Source: Dryas octopetala
Lineage: Eukaryota; Streptophyta; Magnoliopsida; Rosales; Rosaceae
Length of the DNA stretch: 64,000 bases
Assembly: GCA_963921425.1 (NCBI GenBank)
Contig: OY992832.1
Span: 22,914,835-22,978,834 of the forward strand
Direction: 5' to 3'
Positions within the stretch are counted from its first letter, which is position 1; every line of letters begins with the position of its first letter. This document shows, piece by piece, positions 22,511-35,118 of this stretch. The notes beneath the pieces were generated by a model, which saw only the letters and a program-made list of their open reading frames with translations, ran no database searches and had not been told where the DNA came from. The position numbers were made by a program, and so were the translations under genes.

Positions 22511-25169
22511 AAGTTGGGGTTGCAGTTCCTCACTTGCTCTCTATCATTTCTTTATGGATATTTTTGCTGTGATATTTGTGTGTTTCAAACTTTCAAATTT
22601 TCAATATTCAATATCATAAAGGCATAGCCGCGTGGGATGGGCACCACCGGTACTCGACTACTCGTAACTCGTAACAAGCTGTAAGTGTATGAACAAAACG
22701 GAAAAAAGAGGTAAGTCATAATTCAATAAAAATAAAAAAATTGAAAAGGCCAAAAACATTTAAACGGAATAAAACTTTTCTATAAAAGGAAAAAGGTGTA
22801 AAAGTTGATCAAAAGAGTTATAGTTCATTAGTTTGAGCTTTTTTTGACTTATTTGGTTTTTTTTTTTTGGTATTTGGATATTTTAATTATTACTATAATC
22901 CATGGATTCAATATTGTCTATTTCTCTATATTTTTATTATTTTTCACAATTAAAGTAAAAATTTCTAACACAAAACAAAAGAAATAACACAATTTTTAAA
23001 ATATAAACGGATGCCTAAAGATATGACATGTGGCCTTTTATATTTAAAAAATGTAATTGGACTGGTTTGATTTTAATTTCTTTAAAAAATTGAAGAATAG
23101 GAGTACTCAATTATAAATTAATTAACAAAGGGTGGAAATTGTAGAACAATGTTTACCCAGTGTGGGATATTACTCTTAAGTCTTAACAATAAATTTTTTC
23201 ATAGTTGGCATCCATCCAAATGTAATTGAAGAAAAATAAATAAACAAGTATCAAAATTGATTGGATTGAGTCCGTTGATATGGATTTGAAACACCTCAAA
23301 CATCTTTGACCAAAAACAAAAAAACACCTCAGACATCACTGACCTAAAATGTGTCTCTTTCCTTTTGACTTGGAAAGAATACAAATTACGACCATGAAAA
23401 TACAAAGTGGTCTGGCACACCTCTTCCATGCAATTCTTCCTCTTATTGATGTATCATAGTTTTATCAGTCATTTTCCACATTGAATTGTCTTCCATAAGA
23501 AACAACGGTAAAAGACAGCATATAACTAAAATATCACAAAAAGTTGCACAATGCCTCAACAATATGCCAAGTTCACAACAAGGCTCTTTTTTTCTTTTCT
23601 TTTTTTTTTTCCTTTTGGAAGGAATAATAAACTTTTTAGTTACACCTAACTTCTTCAGCTTGCACATTCAATCAACTTTGTGAATTTTTTTTTTACCAAT
23701 AACTAGTTGGTTTGCTTAAGATATTCATATCAATTATATAAATAGTATCAATTTTTTAATTTGTTACACTCACCAAATTTGTTTGTTAAATTTTGTTCAC
23801 CAAATGATATGACAATATTTCTTTTATTCAAATATGAACTAACCGTTATATACCTTATTTATCTCTAATAACTTAATAAGTGATACTAATATATGTGCTA
23901 ATACATTATTGTCGAACAAATTTATTGAATAAGTCTAGGCTAAGGCAATAAACTTGTTCAATAGTCTTTGTATTTTGGTCAAATTAATTTGCACTTCCCA
24001 TCTCTATAGTTGTCATTTTCGTATTTACTCATTTGGACTAAAACTTCAATTTGGTTTATTTTTGTCCATTTATAAGAAAATAAAACTAACTACAGGAACA
24101 AATACGAAAATAAACTCTATTAATAGTTTGGATCAAAATACCTAACGAAATGAAACTAACACATGAAAAAATTTATAGAAAAAGATTTATAGCAATAAGA
24201 GTGCGAATTCGATCAAACTACAGGGACAAATGGTGTCTTTTGGCCATAAATTTTTTTTTTTTTTTTTGGCCACTGGTAGCCAAAGATGTATTGCTTTATA
24301 AAAGTGGTAAGATGGTTTTGTGAATGGACCAGTGGTATTCATGAATTAAGTTGGCAATTGGGCCATGGCCATCCAATGAATGAACATGGTGAAGGGTGAT
24401 ATTGCGTGGAAACAAAACTGAGTTTGGCAGATACAAAAGGTGGCACGCATGACAACGCCGTACAGACAGGTAGATCATCATCTATAAGTGTTCTATATAA
24501 CCAACGTGCATTTCGATTCGAATGCCAAATTTGAATTAGTCAGAAATGAAAAATGTACCGTTGCAAAATAACTATTTAATAATAAATGTGGGATATAATA
24601 AGAGTTAACCCCACACTTAATCACATGGCTACCCCAAATACCCTTACAATAGAAATAATAAATAGCGTTGAATCTCATAAACAATTTAATTTTTTAATTG
24701 TGGGATATATCCCTAGAAGACAATAGAAATAATAAATAGCGTTGAATCTCATAAACAATTTAATTTTTTAATTGTGGGATATATCCCTAGATTCCGGATA
24801 ATGAATTTTTATATTTCGAATTTGAATTTTGTTGACTAGTTTGTTGTATAGTGCTATTTCTTTTAATAATGTTAAAAAGAGTTTTTTTTTTTTTTTTTTT
24901 TTTTGTGTAAACATAATATCATGTGGCATACTGACATGGTTATATCAGCTCACTCAAATCATAACACATGTATAATTTTTAATGATATTGTTTAACGTTT
25001 AGAGTTTTAATATATACATGTTATAATTTGAGTGGACTAGTAATACAACATCAACATGTCATATAATGTTACAATCACATAGAATAATTTCTCGTCGGAG
25101 ACTTGATCGGACGAGAAATTAACATGTCACACCGGCCTTTACATGGTAGTGTATCTGGGATGGTGACGT
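22511..25169. other. Gene-free AT-rich intergenic region
   Basis: No gene is supported on either strand. It includes long A/T homopolymers (22860-22870, 23600-23611, 24245-24267, 24882-24904) and a 74 bp tandem duplication at 24646-24793. Short frames have no protein-like signature. Confidence 0.6.
24646..24793 (+). repeat. 74 bp tandem duplication
   Basis: Two adjacent copies, 24646-24719 and 24720-24793, are practically identical, each running from ACAATAGAAATAATAAATAG to GGGATATATCCCTAGA. The near identity indicates a recent event. Confidence 0.95.
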
Positions 25170-28100
25170 GGTTATGTGTGAGAGACTTGATCGGTGTGTG
25201 GCTAACAGTGGTATGTAGTCCTCTTTCGATACAATTATTACTCACCATTTGTGCACAACGGTGTCTGATCATGCACCTTTATTGATTAAGGTTTTGAAGT
25301 TTGATAGGCACTCTCAGAGATTGTTTGGCCCCAGCGTTTTCTGTTTGAACAGTTGTGGAGTCAACACGATCATTATGGGGAGATAATTAAGAAGGTATGG
25401 CAAGACTTACTCAGGCAACGACATTCAGTGTCGTATGGTTTGGACAATTGCGCAGTACAATTACAAAGATGGAGCAAGGTTTTTTTTGGGGTGCGAAGGA
25501 AAATGATCCACTGGCTCCAGCGAGAGCTAGCCCAACTCAAAAATGGTCCTATGGTTCCTAGGGTATGCGAAACAACAATCTATTGAGCAGCAGATTGATA
25601 AGCTAATTGAAAGAGAAGAAATTTATTGGCGACAACATTCAAAGATTACATGGCTACGAGATGGAGATCAGAATACCTGTTTTTTTCATGAGCATGCAAA
25701 CGTGAGAGGTAAACGAAACTCCATCTCTAGCCTTTTTGATGCTCATAATAACTAGGTTGAGGATGGGATGGCGATTGGTAATCTTTTCTGTGACTACTTT
25801 GATAAACTTTTCTCAAGCACTGGTGGACTTGATATGCACAAATTATTGGATTTGGTTGAGCCAAAGATCACTCCTGCGATGAATGATTTGTTATTGCAGC
25901 CTTTCACACGAACATACATTGAGTTTGCTTTAAAAAACATATACCCAACTAAGTCTCCTGGGTATGATGGGATGCCTGCTTTGTTTTATCAGAAGTATTG
26001 GAATGTGGTTGGTGATGAGGTTGTCGGTTTTTGTTTGGACATATTAAATAGGTCTGGTAGCATTGCTAGTGTAAGTCACACTCTTATCGCTTTGATTCTA
26101 AAAGTGGAGCAACCAAAACATGCCTCTGATTTCTGACCTATTAGTCTATGCACGATTCTGTACAAACTTGTGGCAAAAACTTTAACGAGCCGTTTTAAGC
26201 GTGTGCTTTCCCATGTGATTTTGGAGAATCAGAGTGCCTTTGTACCGGGACGCCAAATACTTAATAATGTCATAGCGGCTTTTGAGACTACTTATATGCT
26301 AAAAAATATCAAGCAAACCGATCCTCCCAGAATGGCAATCAAGATAGACATGGCAAAGGCCTATAATCGGGTCTAATGGTCCTTTTTGAAGGTGATGATG
26401 CAGAGAATTGGTTTTGCTGACCGGTAGATTGAAAAAAATTATGGATTGCATTGATACAGTTACTTTTACGGTGTTGTGGCGTGGATCTCTGCTTGGTCAT
26501 GTTGTGTCGCGCAGGGGGCTAAGACAAGGTTGTCCTTTGTCACCTTATCTTTTCCTCCTGTGCGCCGAACTTTTCAGTTATAGCCTTCATCATGCTGAGG
26601 CGTCGGGGAAGATTCAAGGGGTGAGGGTGGCTCCATCAGCACCTTTTATCTCGCATCTTTTCTATGCCGATGATAGTGTGCTCTTCCTTAAAGCTACTAT
26701 CGAGGCTGGTAGAACAGTTCATGAAACTCTCCAAGTATATGAGGAAGTTACCAGGCATCTGGTAAATCTTAAGAAGTCAGCAATTTGCTTCAGTAAAAAT
26801 ATTGATTTTCTGCTTAAGACTATTATTTCACAACAGGTGGAGGTCCCGGTGGTGCAATTTCATGAACAGTATTTGGGATTACCCACGGCCGCCGGTAGAG
26901 AGAAGATAAAGCTTTTTAAATCAATAACTTATCGTATCTAGAACAAGCTTAATGGGTGGAAGGAACAATTGTTATCTATGGCGGGGAAAGAAACTTTCAT
27001 CAAAGCTGTCATTCAATCGATTCCCACCTACTATATGAGTGTTTTTCGAATTCCTCAAAGGATTAAGAAGGTCATTTCTTCGATGATTGCAAGATTTTGG
27101 TGGGGGAAAGCTGGCAACAAGTCTGGTATTTATTGGGTGACCTAGGATATGCTGTGTCGTCCTAAAGTTGATGATGGCTTGGGCTTTCGCAATGTGAAGT
27201 GTTTCAATAAGGCAATGTTAGCCAAGCAAGGTTGGAGCTGATTAACTCACCAAACTCTTTGATTGGGCATGTATACAGAGGAAGATATTTCCCAAATGGA
27301 ACCTTTATGAATGCGCGACTGGGTGCAAGAGCCTCACTAATTTGGATGTTCTTGATGTGGGTAAAAGATCTGCTAGTGAATGGTCTTCAGTGGCAGATTG
27401 GTAATGGATCAATTGTGAAAGTGTATGGGGATCGATGGCTGCCAACCCCGACCACTTTTTGCATCCAGTCCCCACCCACGCTCTCGAGTGACACACTCGT
27501 TGCTCACTTCATCACCTCGGCAGGAATATGGAATCTCCCCATGCTTCACGCTCATTTTCAAGATTGGGAAGCTGACATTATTGCTTATTTGCCACTTGGT
27601 TTGCAGTTACGTGCAGATCAGTTGGTGTGGCACTATACTTAGAACGGTCTGTATTTGGTCCATAGCGGCTACTGGCTATCTAGATCCTTGCAACTTCAGG
27701 TATTGGGTGAGACAAGCGCTCGCAATTGCTCTATGGCTAGTTGCTGGTCGGGTATTTGGGCTCTCAAAATCCCTACCAAGCTTAAGTTATTTTCTATGGA
27801 GATGCTCCAATGATTTTCTTCCCTGCGGTGTGAACCTTTTCAAGCGCAAAATTTTGGAGCATCCTTATTGTGGTAAATGTGGGGAGAAGGTGGAAACGAT
27901 GCTTTATGCTTTATGGGATTGCTCATGGGCAAGGAAACTTTGGCGCCTCTCAATGCTGAGTGAAGTGGTTGGTCTTCCTATGAATGGTCGCTTTGCAACT
28001 TTTTTTGAGTTTGCTCAAGCTTTCCTGACTCCTGATGAGCTCCCTCTTTTTGCTTATTTATGTTGAGGCAGCTGGAATTCTCAAAATGAGCATGTTGTGT

Positions 28101-28747
28101 TAGGCCATAAGGTGGATGTGTCTCATACGTACTTACGAGCGGCTGCTTCTATTTGCTGAAGATTATAAACATGCTATATACTATGGTGGAAAATGGACGG
28201 GCTATGAATGAGACTGTTGCGGGTGGGTGGTTGAAGCCTGCCAATAGGTTTTATAAGATTAATGTGGATGGTAGCTTGTGAAATCACTCCAATTGCAGGG
28301 GTTTAGGTGTGGTCATAAGAAACTGGAATGGAGAATTTGTGCTTGCTGTGACAAAGTCAGTTTTTGGCCCACTTCCTCCTCGTGTGGTGGAGCTAAAAGC
28401 GGTAATCGTTGGGTTGCAATTGGCTGCTGATATCGGTCTGCCTCGGGTTATTTTGGAAATGGATTCAATGGAGGTTGTGGCTCTGATTAATGACAACGCA
28501 GAATGTATGGCAACTTATGGGGTCTTAGTAAAAGACACGAAGGAGCTAATGTCTTCTTTCGCTGTTGCTCTCTGCCATTTTAATAGAAGGGAAGGTACTA
28601 AAACAACTCATGTATTGGCAAAGCATGCACTCTCCGTGCATCGTTTCCATATCTGGCTTGCTGATGATCATAAGCCAATTTGGCTTGCTTCTAGCTTGTA
28701 TGAGGACAGTTCTCTTGAATAAATTGGTTCTCTTTCTAAAAAAAAAG
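25170..28747 (+). mobile_element. Dead L1-type LINE, 5'-truncated
   Basis: Broken reading frames on the plus strand carry, in order: the end of an endonuclease domain (SDHAPLLI, ~25270); a reverse transcriptase with PISLCTILYKLVAKTLTSRF (~26137-26200), AFVPGRQI, IKIDMAKAYNRV (~26335-26373), RGLRQGCPLSPYLF (~26512) and the catalytic FYADD (~26659); a zinc-binding-like stretch (CGKCGEKVETMLYALWDC, ~27869-27925); and a C-terminal RNase H-like domain in an open frame (28309-28722, ending SSLYEDSSLE). It ends in a short A-run at 28739-28747. Stops at 25755, 26134, 26374 and 26939 and several frameshifts show it is inactive. The 5' boundary is approximate and no target-site duplication was found. 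Confidence 0.88.
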
Positions 28748-31110
28748 TGATCAATTGACAATAGTGCAAGTGAGATTGTGCCTTATAATCAATCGGAGTA
28801 TGTAATATATGGGTTGTAACACTTATTTATTTTGTAAATGATCATTAATTAATGTAATGTTTATATAATGAGAAAAGTATTATTCATATCTATATCTGCC
28901 ATGATTGCATCTATGTCTATGCATAAATAAAGTACTGGGATCTAAGTCAAGAGGATGTTGATCTTAACAAATTAGAACATTGAGAACTGATTCTCTCTCT
29001 ATATAGCTTAAGATCCTTGATGGTTCCTAGACAAAGGTTTCTCAATTCGGCATTGACGAATCCGCAAAAATTCTAGCACACTTCGGACTGGATCCTATGA
29101 GGATAATGGTATGTCTCAAACAATTAATTGGTATAGTGAGACTAATGAAGGAGTGTGGGTGGTTTTATGCATATAGGGTTTGCTATGACATTAATCTTAG
29201 GTAATTACCTATCACCTTGGTTGGGATAGTTGATAACATGAAAGAGGATGTGCCCTAATTTACCTTGATCAGGGGTTATGAGAGAATCTAATCTATCTAA
29301 TTTGTCAAAATTACTAATTGCATTGTTTGTTACATGAGAGGGTTAGTGTGAACCCCTAATAACCCAAAATCCTTCATCATCATTGAATTTAATTTGTAGT
29401 TGAATTTATTGTATTTCTATTTGTTAGTTTCAAATTCTACCATTACTTATCATCAATCAACCAAACAACAACTTAACACTACACATTTGCACATACCATT
29501 ATGTTTAGTCTTGGATTTGCATAGTACATGGTAGGTTGTTTGTTAGTTTTATAACCCTAAAATCAATCAAGTTTGTGGTTGAAATCTCAATCCAATCTCT
29601 TAGGTATGACAACCCCCTACTTCTATTTCCATACAAAACTTAACAACCTTGCACTTAAGGTAGGATAACAACAACTCCAGATTCATCTTCATTTGCTGAT
29701 TGGTGGAAAACATAGAATAATCATCGACCAAACTCAGCACTTCACCAAATTCGTTGTACTTCACCAGCCTTTACACTGAGGCATTGTTAATTCACTGCAA
29801 TCGCACAAAGTCTCACTTTCGCATTGTTTAAGTCATCAGCGTGCACTTCGCCAACGCATTCCACAGTTCCACTGATGCATTCATCATTCAAGCCAGCAGC
29901 TGCTTCTTCCCTCTGCGCATCAGTTCTCCCCTTCATCTATAAATAGAAGGCTTTGCTGCCTTCATTCGACACCAATTGACAGACAACATTGATCTCTCAT
30001 AGAGTTCTTCTCTTGAGTTGCTCCCTCCCCTCTTAATTCTCTATTTAAATTTCTGTAATTTACATTTGTGTTATTTACTTTTATGTCATTTATATTTATG
30101 CTATTTAAATTTATGTCATTTACTTTTATGCTAATTAAATTTCTGTCATTTACATTTATTTACTTTTATATCATTTACATTTGTGTAATTTACATTTAAG
30201 TTATTGTGTGGTAATTTATATTTGAATTGTGTTTTTAATTTCAATTTATCGTTATTATAATTATGTTATACTTATGTTGTTATTATCTTCTTATTATTAC
30301 TATGTGTAACTAAATTTCATAATTAGGGTTTCAATGTAGCCTATCAATAAGATTTCATGTCTCTAAATAAATAATATCCTTATTGGTTAATTCTAATTTC
30401 TAGTTTTATCTACTTGTGCATAACTAAATCCCTATACTTGTTTTAATATATGATCAATATTGGAATATGTATGTTGATTGCCTGGTTTAAGTCTACATAA
30501 ATATCATATGATTCTTAAACCGATTAGTGGATAAAAGAGTAGTCGTTGAAAACAAACATCATGTTTAAACTCTACTTGGTTCTTTAATTGTTCTTCTATA
30601 TATACTTAATGGGTTCAGAATTATGGTTTAAACTAAACATCATAGTTAAATTGCAATTCTTGAATACTTGATTAATACCAAACATCATATGGATAATCAT
30701 ATTTTGAGAACGAATTCTAGAAATTGAATTAATTAATTTGAATATCTATTTAAACTTGAGACATGAAATTGAATTGTAATGGTGAAATTGAAACCCTAGT
30801 GCTTTTTATTTAAAGTATTTACTCTCATCTCTTTGTTCAAATATTTGCTTGTCACCAAATATTTGTTCATCATTGTATTTACTTTTCATTTAAATTACTT
30901 TGTTACATTTTGTTCTTATCATCACTCTAAATCAACCGTTTTTTGTTTATGTTTATAACTAGCATTTTAATTAAAGTTAAGTAATGGTAATATCTGTCCT
31001 TAAACAATTCTCTGTGGATATGACCTCGCACTTGCATAAGCTACACTACAAACGATTCGTGCACTTGCGAGTAATTGATCTTCATTGTATCAATAAATAA
31101 ACAACAGGTA
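28748..31110. other. Gene-free region, possibly retrotransposon-derived leader
   Basis: No coding frame is supported. A good TATA-like motif CTATAAATAG lies at ~29938, followed by short-repeat T-rich sequence. Near 31010-31075 the stretch CTCTGTGGATATGACCTCGC with TCGTGCACTTGCGAGTAA resembles noncoding leaders found beside LTRs of plant retrotransposons; this is recalled, not checked. No paired LTRs or primer-binding site were identified, so the classification is weak. Confidence 0.3.
30055..30215 (+). repeat. Irregular short tandem repeat
   Basis: A degenerate unit of roughly 15-20 bases, ATTTACTTTTATGTCATTT and variants, repeats about eight times with alternating TTTATG and TTTGTG cores. 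Confidence 0.75.
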
Positions 31111-31732
31111 CCTAAGTGAAAAACTGTGTAAACCTGAGGTACCTACGTATAATTTGCTTTAATTTTTTAGTGTGAGAATTTTCCATCCCAACCTGACTAA
31201 AATAACACATTATCAAAATAAATTTTCCTTAAAAAAAAAAAAAAAACATTATCAAAATAAATAATTCTCTTCCAAACATCTAAACCAGCTTAGCTTTCAA
31301 ATAACTATATAGGTTTACACACCTCTTAATTTCTACATTGAAGCATTGGAACGATTTACCATTCTTACCCGGCCAAAAGAAAATTCAAGATATATATGGT
31401 AGAGATTGTTTAGCTAATTTGGATGGACATTTGAAACAATATAACAAATAATTAATTTGTCACGCCTTAGCTTTAGCTTCCCCTCAAAATGAAGCAAATT
31501 AATTACTTTTGCACCAAAAGAATAAATATCAATACCATGTAGGGGTAAACTATATATTGTTCACAAGCAATTTCCTAGACCTATATATATATATATTCAC
31601 TAGCTAATTTAATTTATGATATATAGACAAGTCTTATTGCTCTTGCTTTCCAAGTTGATTGTATTTTCATTGATCACATAATTCATGGCTATTATACAAC
31701 TACAGGAGTCGTAGTCATTAATTTTCAAATTA

Positions 31733-34700
31733 ATGAGGATCACCAATAAGTTTCTTCTTCCATACTCTTTATTTGTTGCAAGTTTGTTGTTAATTTTCCT
31801 AGTTGAATCATCATCAATAGAGAGGTCTACATATAGTGTTCACATGGACAAGGGTCTCATGCCCAAGGTATTTGTTGATGCAAATTTCCGTAAGAGAGAT
31901 GCAACAACTTAGAGGTGATGACTTGGCTGATCCGAAGCCTTGCTGGATGATGATGTGAGATCTTCCTGTAAGAGAAACAAGATCAAAAGAGATGGACCGG
32001 TGTGGTACCAGCCAAACACGCTCCGATGATGAAGTCAGTGATGTGTGTTTGTTGATATGTGAGGAAGAACAAAAGATGAACTTGGGAGAATAGGAAGAAC
32101 AAGGCAAATGTTCTGGGTTTATTCTCAGCAAGTTGGGTATGCTCTTGGGTGAGTAGAGATTTTTTGTAAGTGTTTGTCTGGTAAGAGGTTGATAGCTAGA
32201 TCCCTCATTTTGCACATATAAGTTGATATATATAGGCAAAGGAGATTGTGATGAGTAAGTTACCTGCATGTGACTGGCTGGCTGAGAAAGATCCACGCGT
32301 TCGGTCGTGAACAGTGGCATGCACAGCTATCCACCTCCTTTGCATTCAATGCTGCATTGAATGCTCCATTTAATGCAAGGTTGGAAGGTTCAGACAAACT
32401 ACCCCAATAGTCATGGATGTAGGCTGGACATTCCATCTGTCAGAGGATTTGTGTCAGGTGCATTTAAGCATGGCGGTTTCGTCTTAATGTGATCTTCCTC
32501 GGAGTGGCGGCGGGATGCCGAGCCGAACTGGACATAGATCTCCATGAATAATCATGAAGTTAGTGCTGGATCGGATCAGATGAGGATATCTATACCGAGC
32601 CGATCCAAACGCGGTTGCCTCCTAAAATCGTAGCCGGCTATGACTAGAATTTGGAGAAGGCGTTCGTTTGGCGGAGAGCCGAGATAAAAACCGAGCCGAG
32701 CCGAACCGGGTTGATCCTTAGGGAAGGCGATCACTCGGGCTTTCGGAGATTCCCAGATCGGGTCGGATCGGATCTGGAGGGTCCGTCGTGAGGGCCGATC
32801 CGACCTGGCGGAGAAGATGCCGAGCCATATGGTGACGTGGAAGTTCAAACACGACCGTTGAAAGTCAACTCCAAGGTTGGTTTTGACCAGCCACGTGTCG
32901 AGCCATGATTGGCTGTTTGGATCGGTGTGGGTTTTCCCACAAACAGTATTTATTGACCAAAATAGTTGGTACTCTTCTATTGTCGATTCTATCAAGTTTG
33001 CAAACCCTAACTCATTTAAAGGTCATGAATCATCTCCGTCACTTACATACACTTATGATTATGCAATTCATGGTTTTAGTGCTAGTTTATCTATCTTTGA
33101 GCTTGGGGCTTTGAAAAAGTCTTTAGGGTTCATTTCAGCATCTAGAGGAAGGACGGTGATGCTTCAGACCACTTACACTCCAGACTTTCTCTATCTTGAT
33201 TCCAATTTTGGCCTTTGGCCAACCTCAAAATATGGGGAGGATGTCATCATTGGAGTCATAGACACTGGTATATGGCCTGAAAGTTTGAGTTTTAAAGACC
33301 ATGATATGACCGCCAATATTTCAAGCAAGTGGAGAGGAGAATGTCAAGAAGGAGAAAAGTTCAACTCCTCCCTGTGTAACTTAAAACTCATAGGAGTCAA
33401 GTATTTTAATGAAGGTTTGATAAAGAAAAAGAACCTTACAAGGGTTAATTAGCTTGAACTCTGCCAGGGATGAATTTGGGCATGGGACACTTGTCTCCTC
33501 CATAGCTGCTGGGAATTACGTAGATAGAGTGTCATATTTTGGGTATGCTAATGGAAGAGCTAGAGGTGTTGCACCGCGTGCTAGGATAGCCGCGTATAAG
33601 GTTAAATGGGAAGAAGGATGCGAGGACTCAGATATTCTTGCTGGAATAGATAGTGCCATTGCTGATGGTGTTGATGTGATCAACATCTCCATGGCAGTGA
33701 CAAAGTCCACACTCATAGACGACCCTATATCAATTGGCTCATTTTCTGCCATGAAAAATGGTATAGTAGTTACATGTTCAGCAGGAAATTATGGCCCAGA
33801 CGCATCCACTTTGTTAAATGGATATCCGTGGGTCAAAACTGTAACAGCAGGCACCACAGATCGATGGCTTGCAGGATATTTGTTTCTCGGAAATGGTGAA
33901 AAAATTACAGGAAGATCAACATTTCCTGGGAATGTCTCGTTACTAAATGTACCACTATTGCACACTAAGTTCCTATCACCATGCAATAATTCCCATTCAT
34001 TGACTAGTTTAGCATCTCATGGCATCATTGTTTGTGATCATGGATATAATCTCACAAAGCAAATTGAAGTAGTAACCTCTTCACTTGTGTTGGGAGCTAT
34101 ATTTATTTCTAGTTATCATGAAGACGAATACGTTTCTTGTCCTTGCACTCTCATTTCAATACAGGATGGAAAGGCTTTGATAAGTTACATAGAGAGCACA
34201 TACAATCCTTTGGTGAACATGACGTTTCGAGGGACGATTACAAAGACAGACAGTTTTGCACCTGTTGTGGCTAATTATGCATCACGAGGTCCTTCACATG
34301 TACATGCTTTTGCAGGCATTGTGAAACCAGATGTAATGGCACCCGGGTCACAGGTTTTGGGTGCTTGGCATCCTGAAAAACCAGCAGGCTATGTAGGGTT
34401 GTCAGATTGTCCTGTATTTAGTGACTATATTGTAGAATCTGGGACTTCCTATGCATCTCCCCATGTTGCTGGCTTGGCTGCCCTTCTAAAAAACGTGCAC
34501 CCAGAATGGAGCCCTGCTGCTATCCGATCTGCCATCATAACTACTGCAAATCCATTTGATAATCGTCGAAGTCCAATTCGAGATGCAGGCAATAATCTTG
34601 AATTTGCTTCACCTCTGGCCATGGGATCAGGTTTGATTGATCCAAATCGAGCACTTGATCCAGGTTTGATTTATGATATTAGTCCACAAGATTATGTAAA

Positions 34701-35118
34701 TTTATTATGTGAACATTTTTCTCCGGAGAATATCTCTACCATTGTTAGATCAAAAGATTATAATTGTACAACCCCATCAAACAATCTTAATTATCCATCA
34801 TTTCTTGCATTGTACATAGAACTAGAAGAAAGAAGATTGATTAAGAAGTTTGCAAGAACTGTAACCAATGTTGGAATGGGTGGAACAACTTACAAGGCAG
34901 TGGTTACAGCACCAAAAAATTCTACAATAATAGTCTCTCCAGAGAAGTTGATATTTGAAAAAGAAAGTGAGAAAAAATCTTTCAGTGTCACTATTACTGT
35001 GGAGTATAGAGCGAAGGAGAATATGGAAGTTTCATATGGTGAACTTGTTTGGGTTGAAGAAAATAGAAAACATAAGGTTCGTAGCCCTATTGTTTTATTA
35101 TTTTATACGGATAAATGA
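31733..35118 (+). pseudogene. Subtilase (SBT1-like) pseudogene 1, split by an insertion and a frameshift
   Basis: The 5' coding part (31733-31878) encodes a signal-like start (MRITNKFLLPYSLFVASLLL) and the beginning of an I9 propeptide (STYSVHMDKGLMPKVFV). A 1067 bp insertion then interrupts the frame; coding homology resumes at 32946-32957 (NSWYSSIVDSIKFANPN). The subtilisin domain follows: Asp box VIIGVIDTGIWPES, His box GHGTLVSSIAAGN, Asn box SAGNYGPDAST, Ser box GTSYASPHVAGLAALLK, and a C-terminal fibronectin-III-like domain (KFARTVTNVGMGGTTY). A second lesion at 33446-33452, four extra bases against pseudogene 2, creates a TAG and a frameshift; the downstream 554-codon frame (33454-35118) is open. 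In family members this protease acts in the apoplast. The paralogue is at 57551-59855. Confidence 0.9.
31879..32945 (-). mobile_element. 1067 bp insertion in subtilase pseudogene 1
   Basis: It is bounded by an 11 bp direct repeat with one mismatch, GTATTTGTTGA (31868-31878) and GTATTTATTGA (32946-32956), where the paralogue has GTATTTATTGG once. Read on the minus strand it starts TGTTTGTGGGAAAACCCAC and ends GGAAATTTGCA. It has a TATA motif (CTATATATATC) near 32235 and is GC-rich in its first third, so it looks like a solo LTR. The 11 bp duplication is longer than the usual 5 bp for LTR elements and fits a Mutator-like element better, but no clear terminal inverted repeats are present. The class is unresolved. 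Confidence 0.75.

Noticed and set aside
25060..25170. Possible target-site duplication of the LINE
   Set aside because: The sequence after the 3' A-run (TGATCAATTGACAATAG) has no convincing partner upstream, so no duplication is claimed.
28748..31110. Complete LTR retrotransposon
   Set aside because: A TATA motif and leader-like sequence are present, but no paired LTRs, primer site or coding domains were found.
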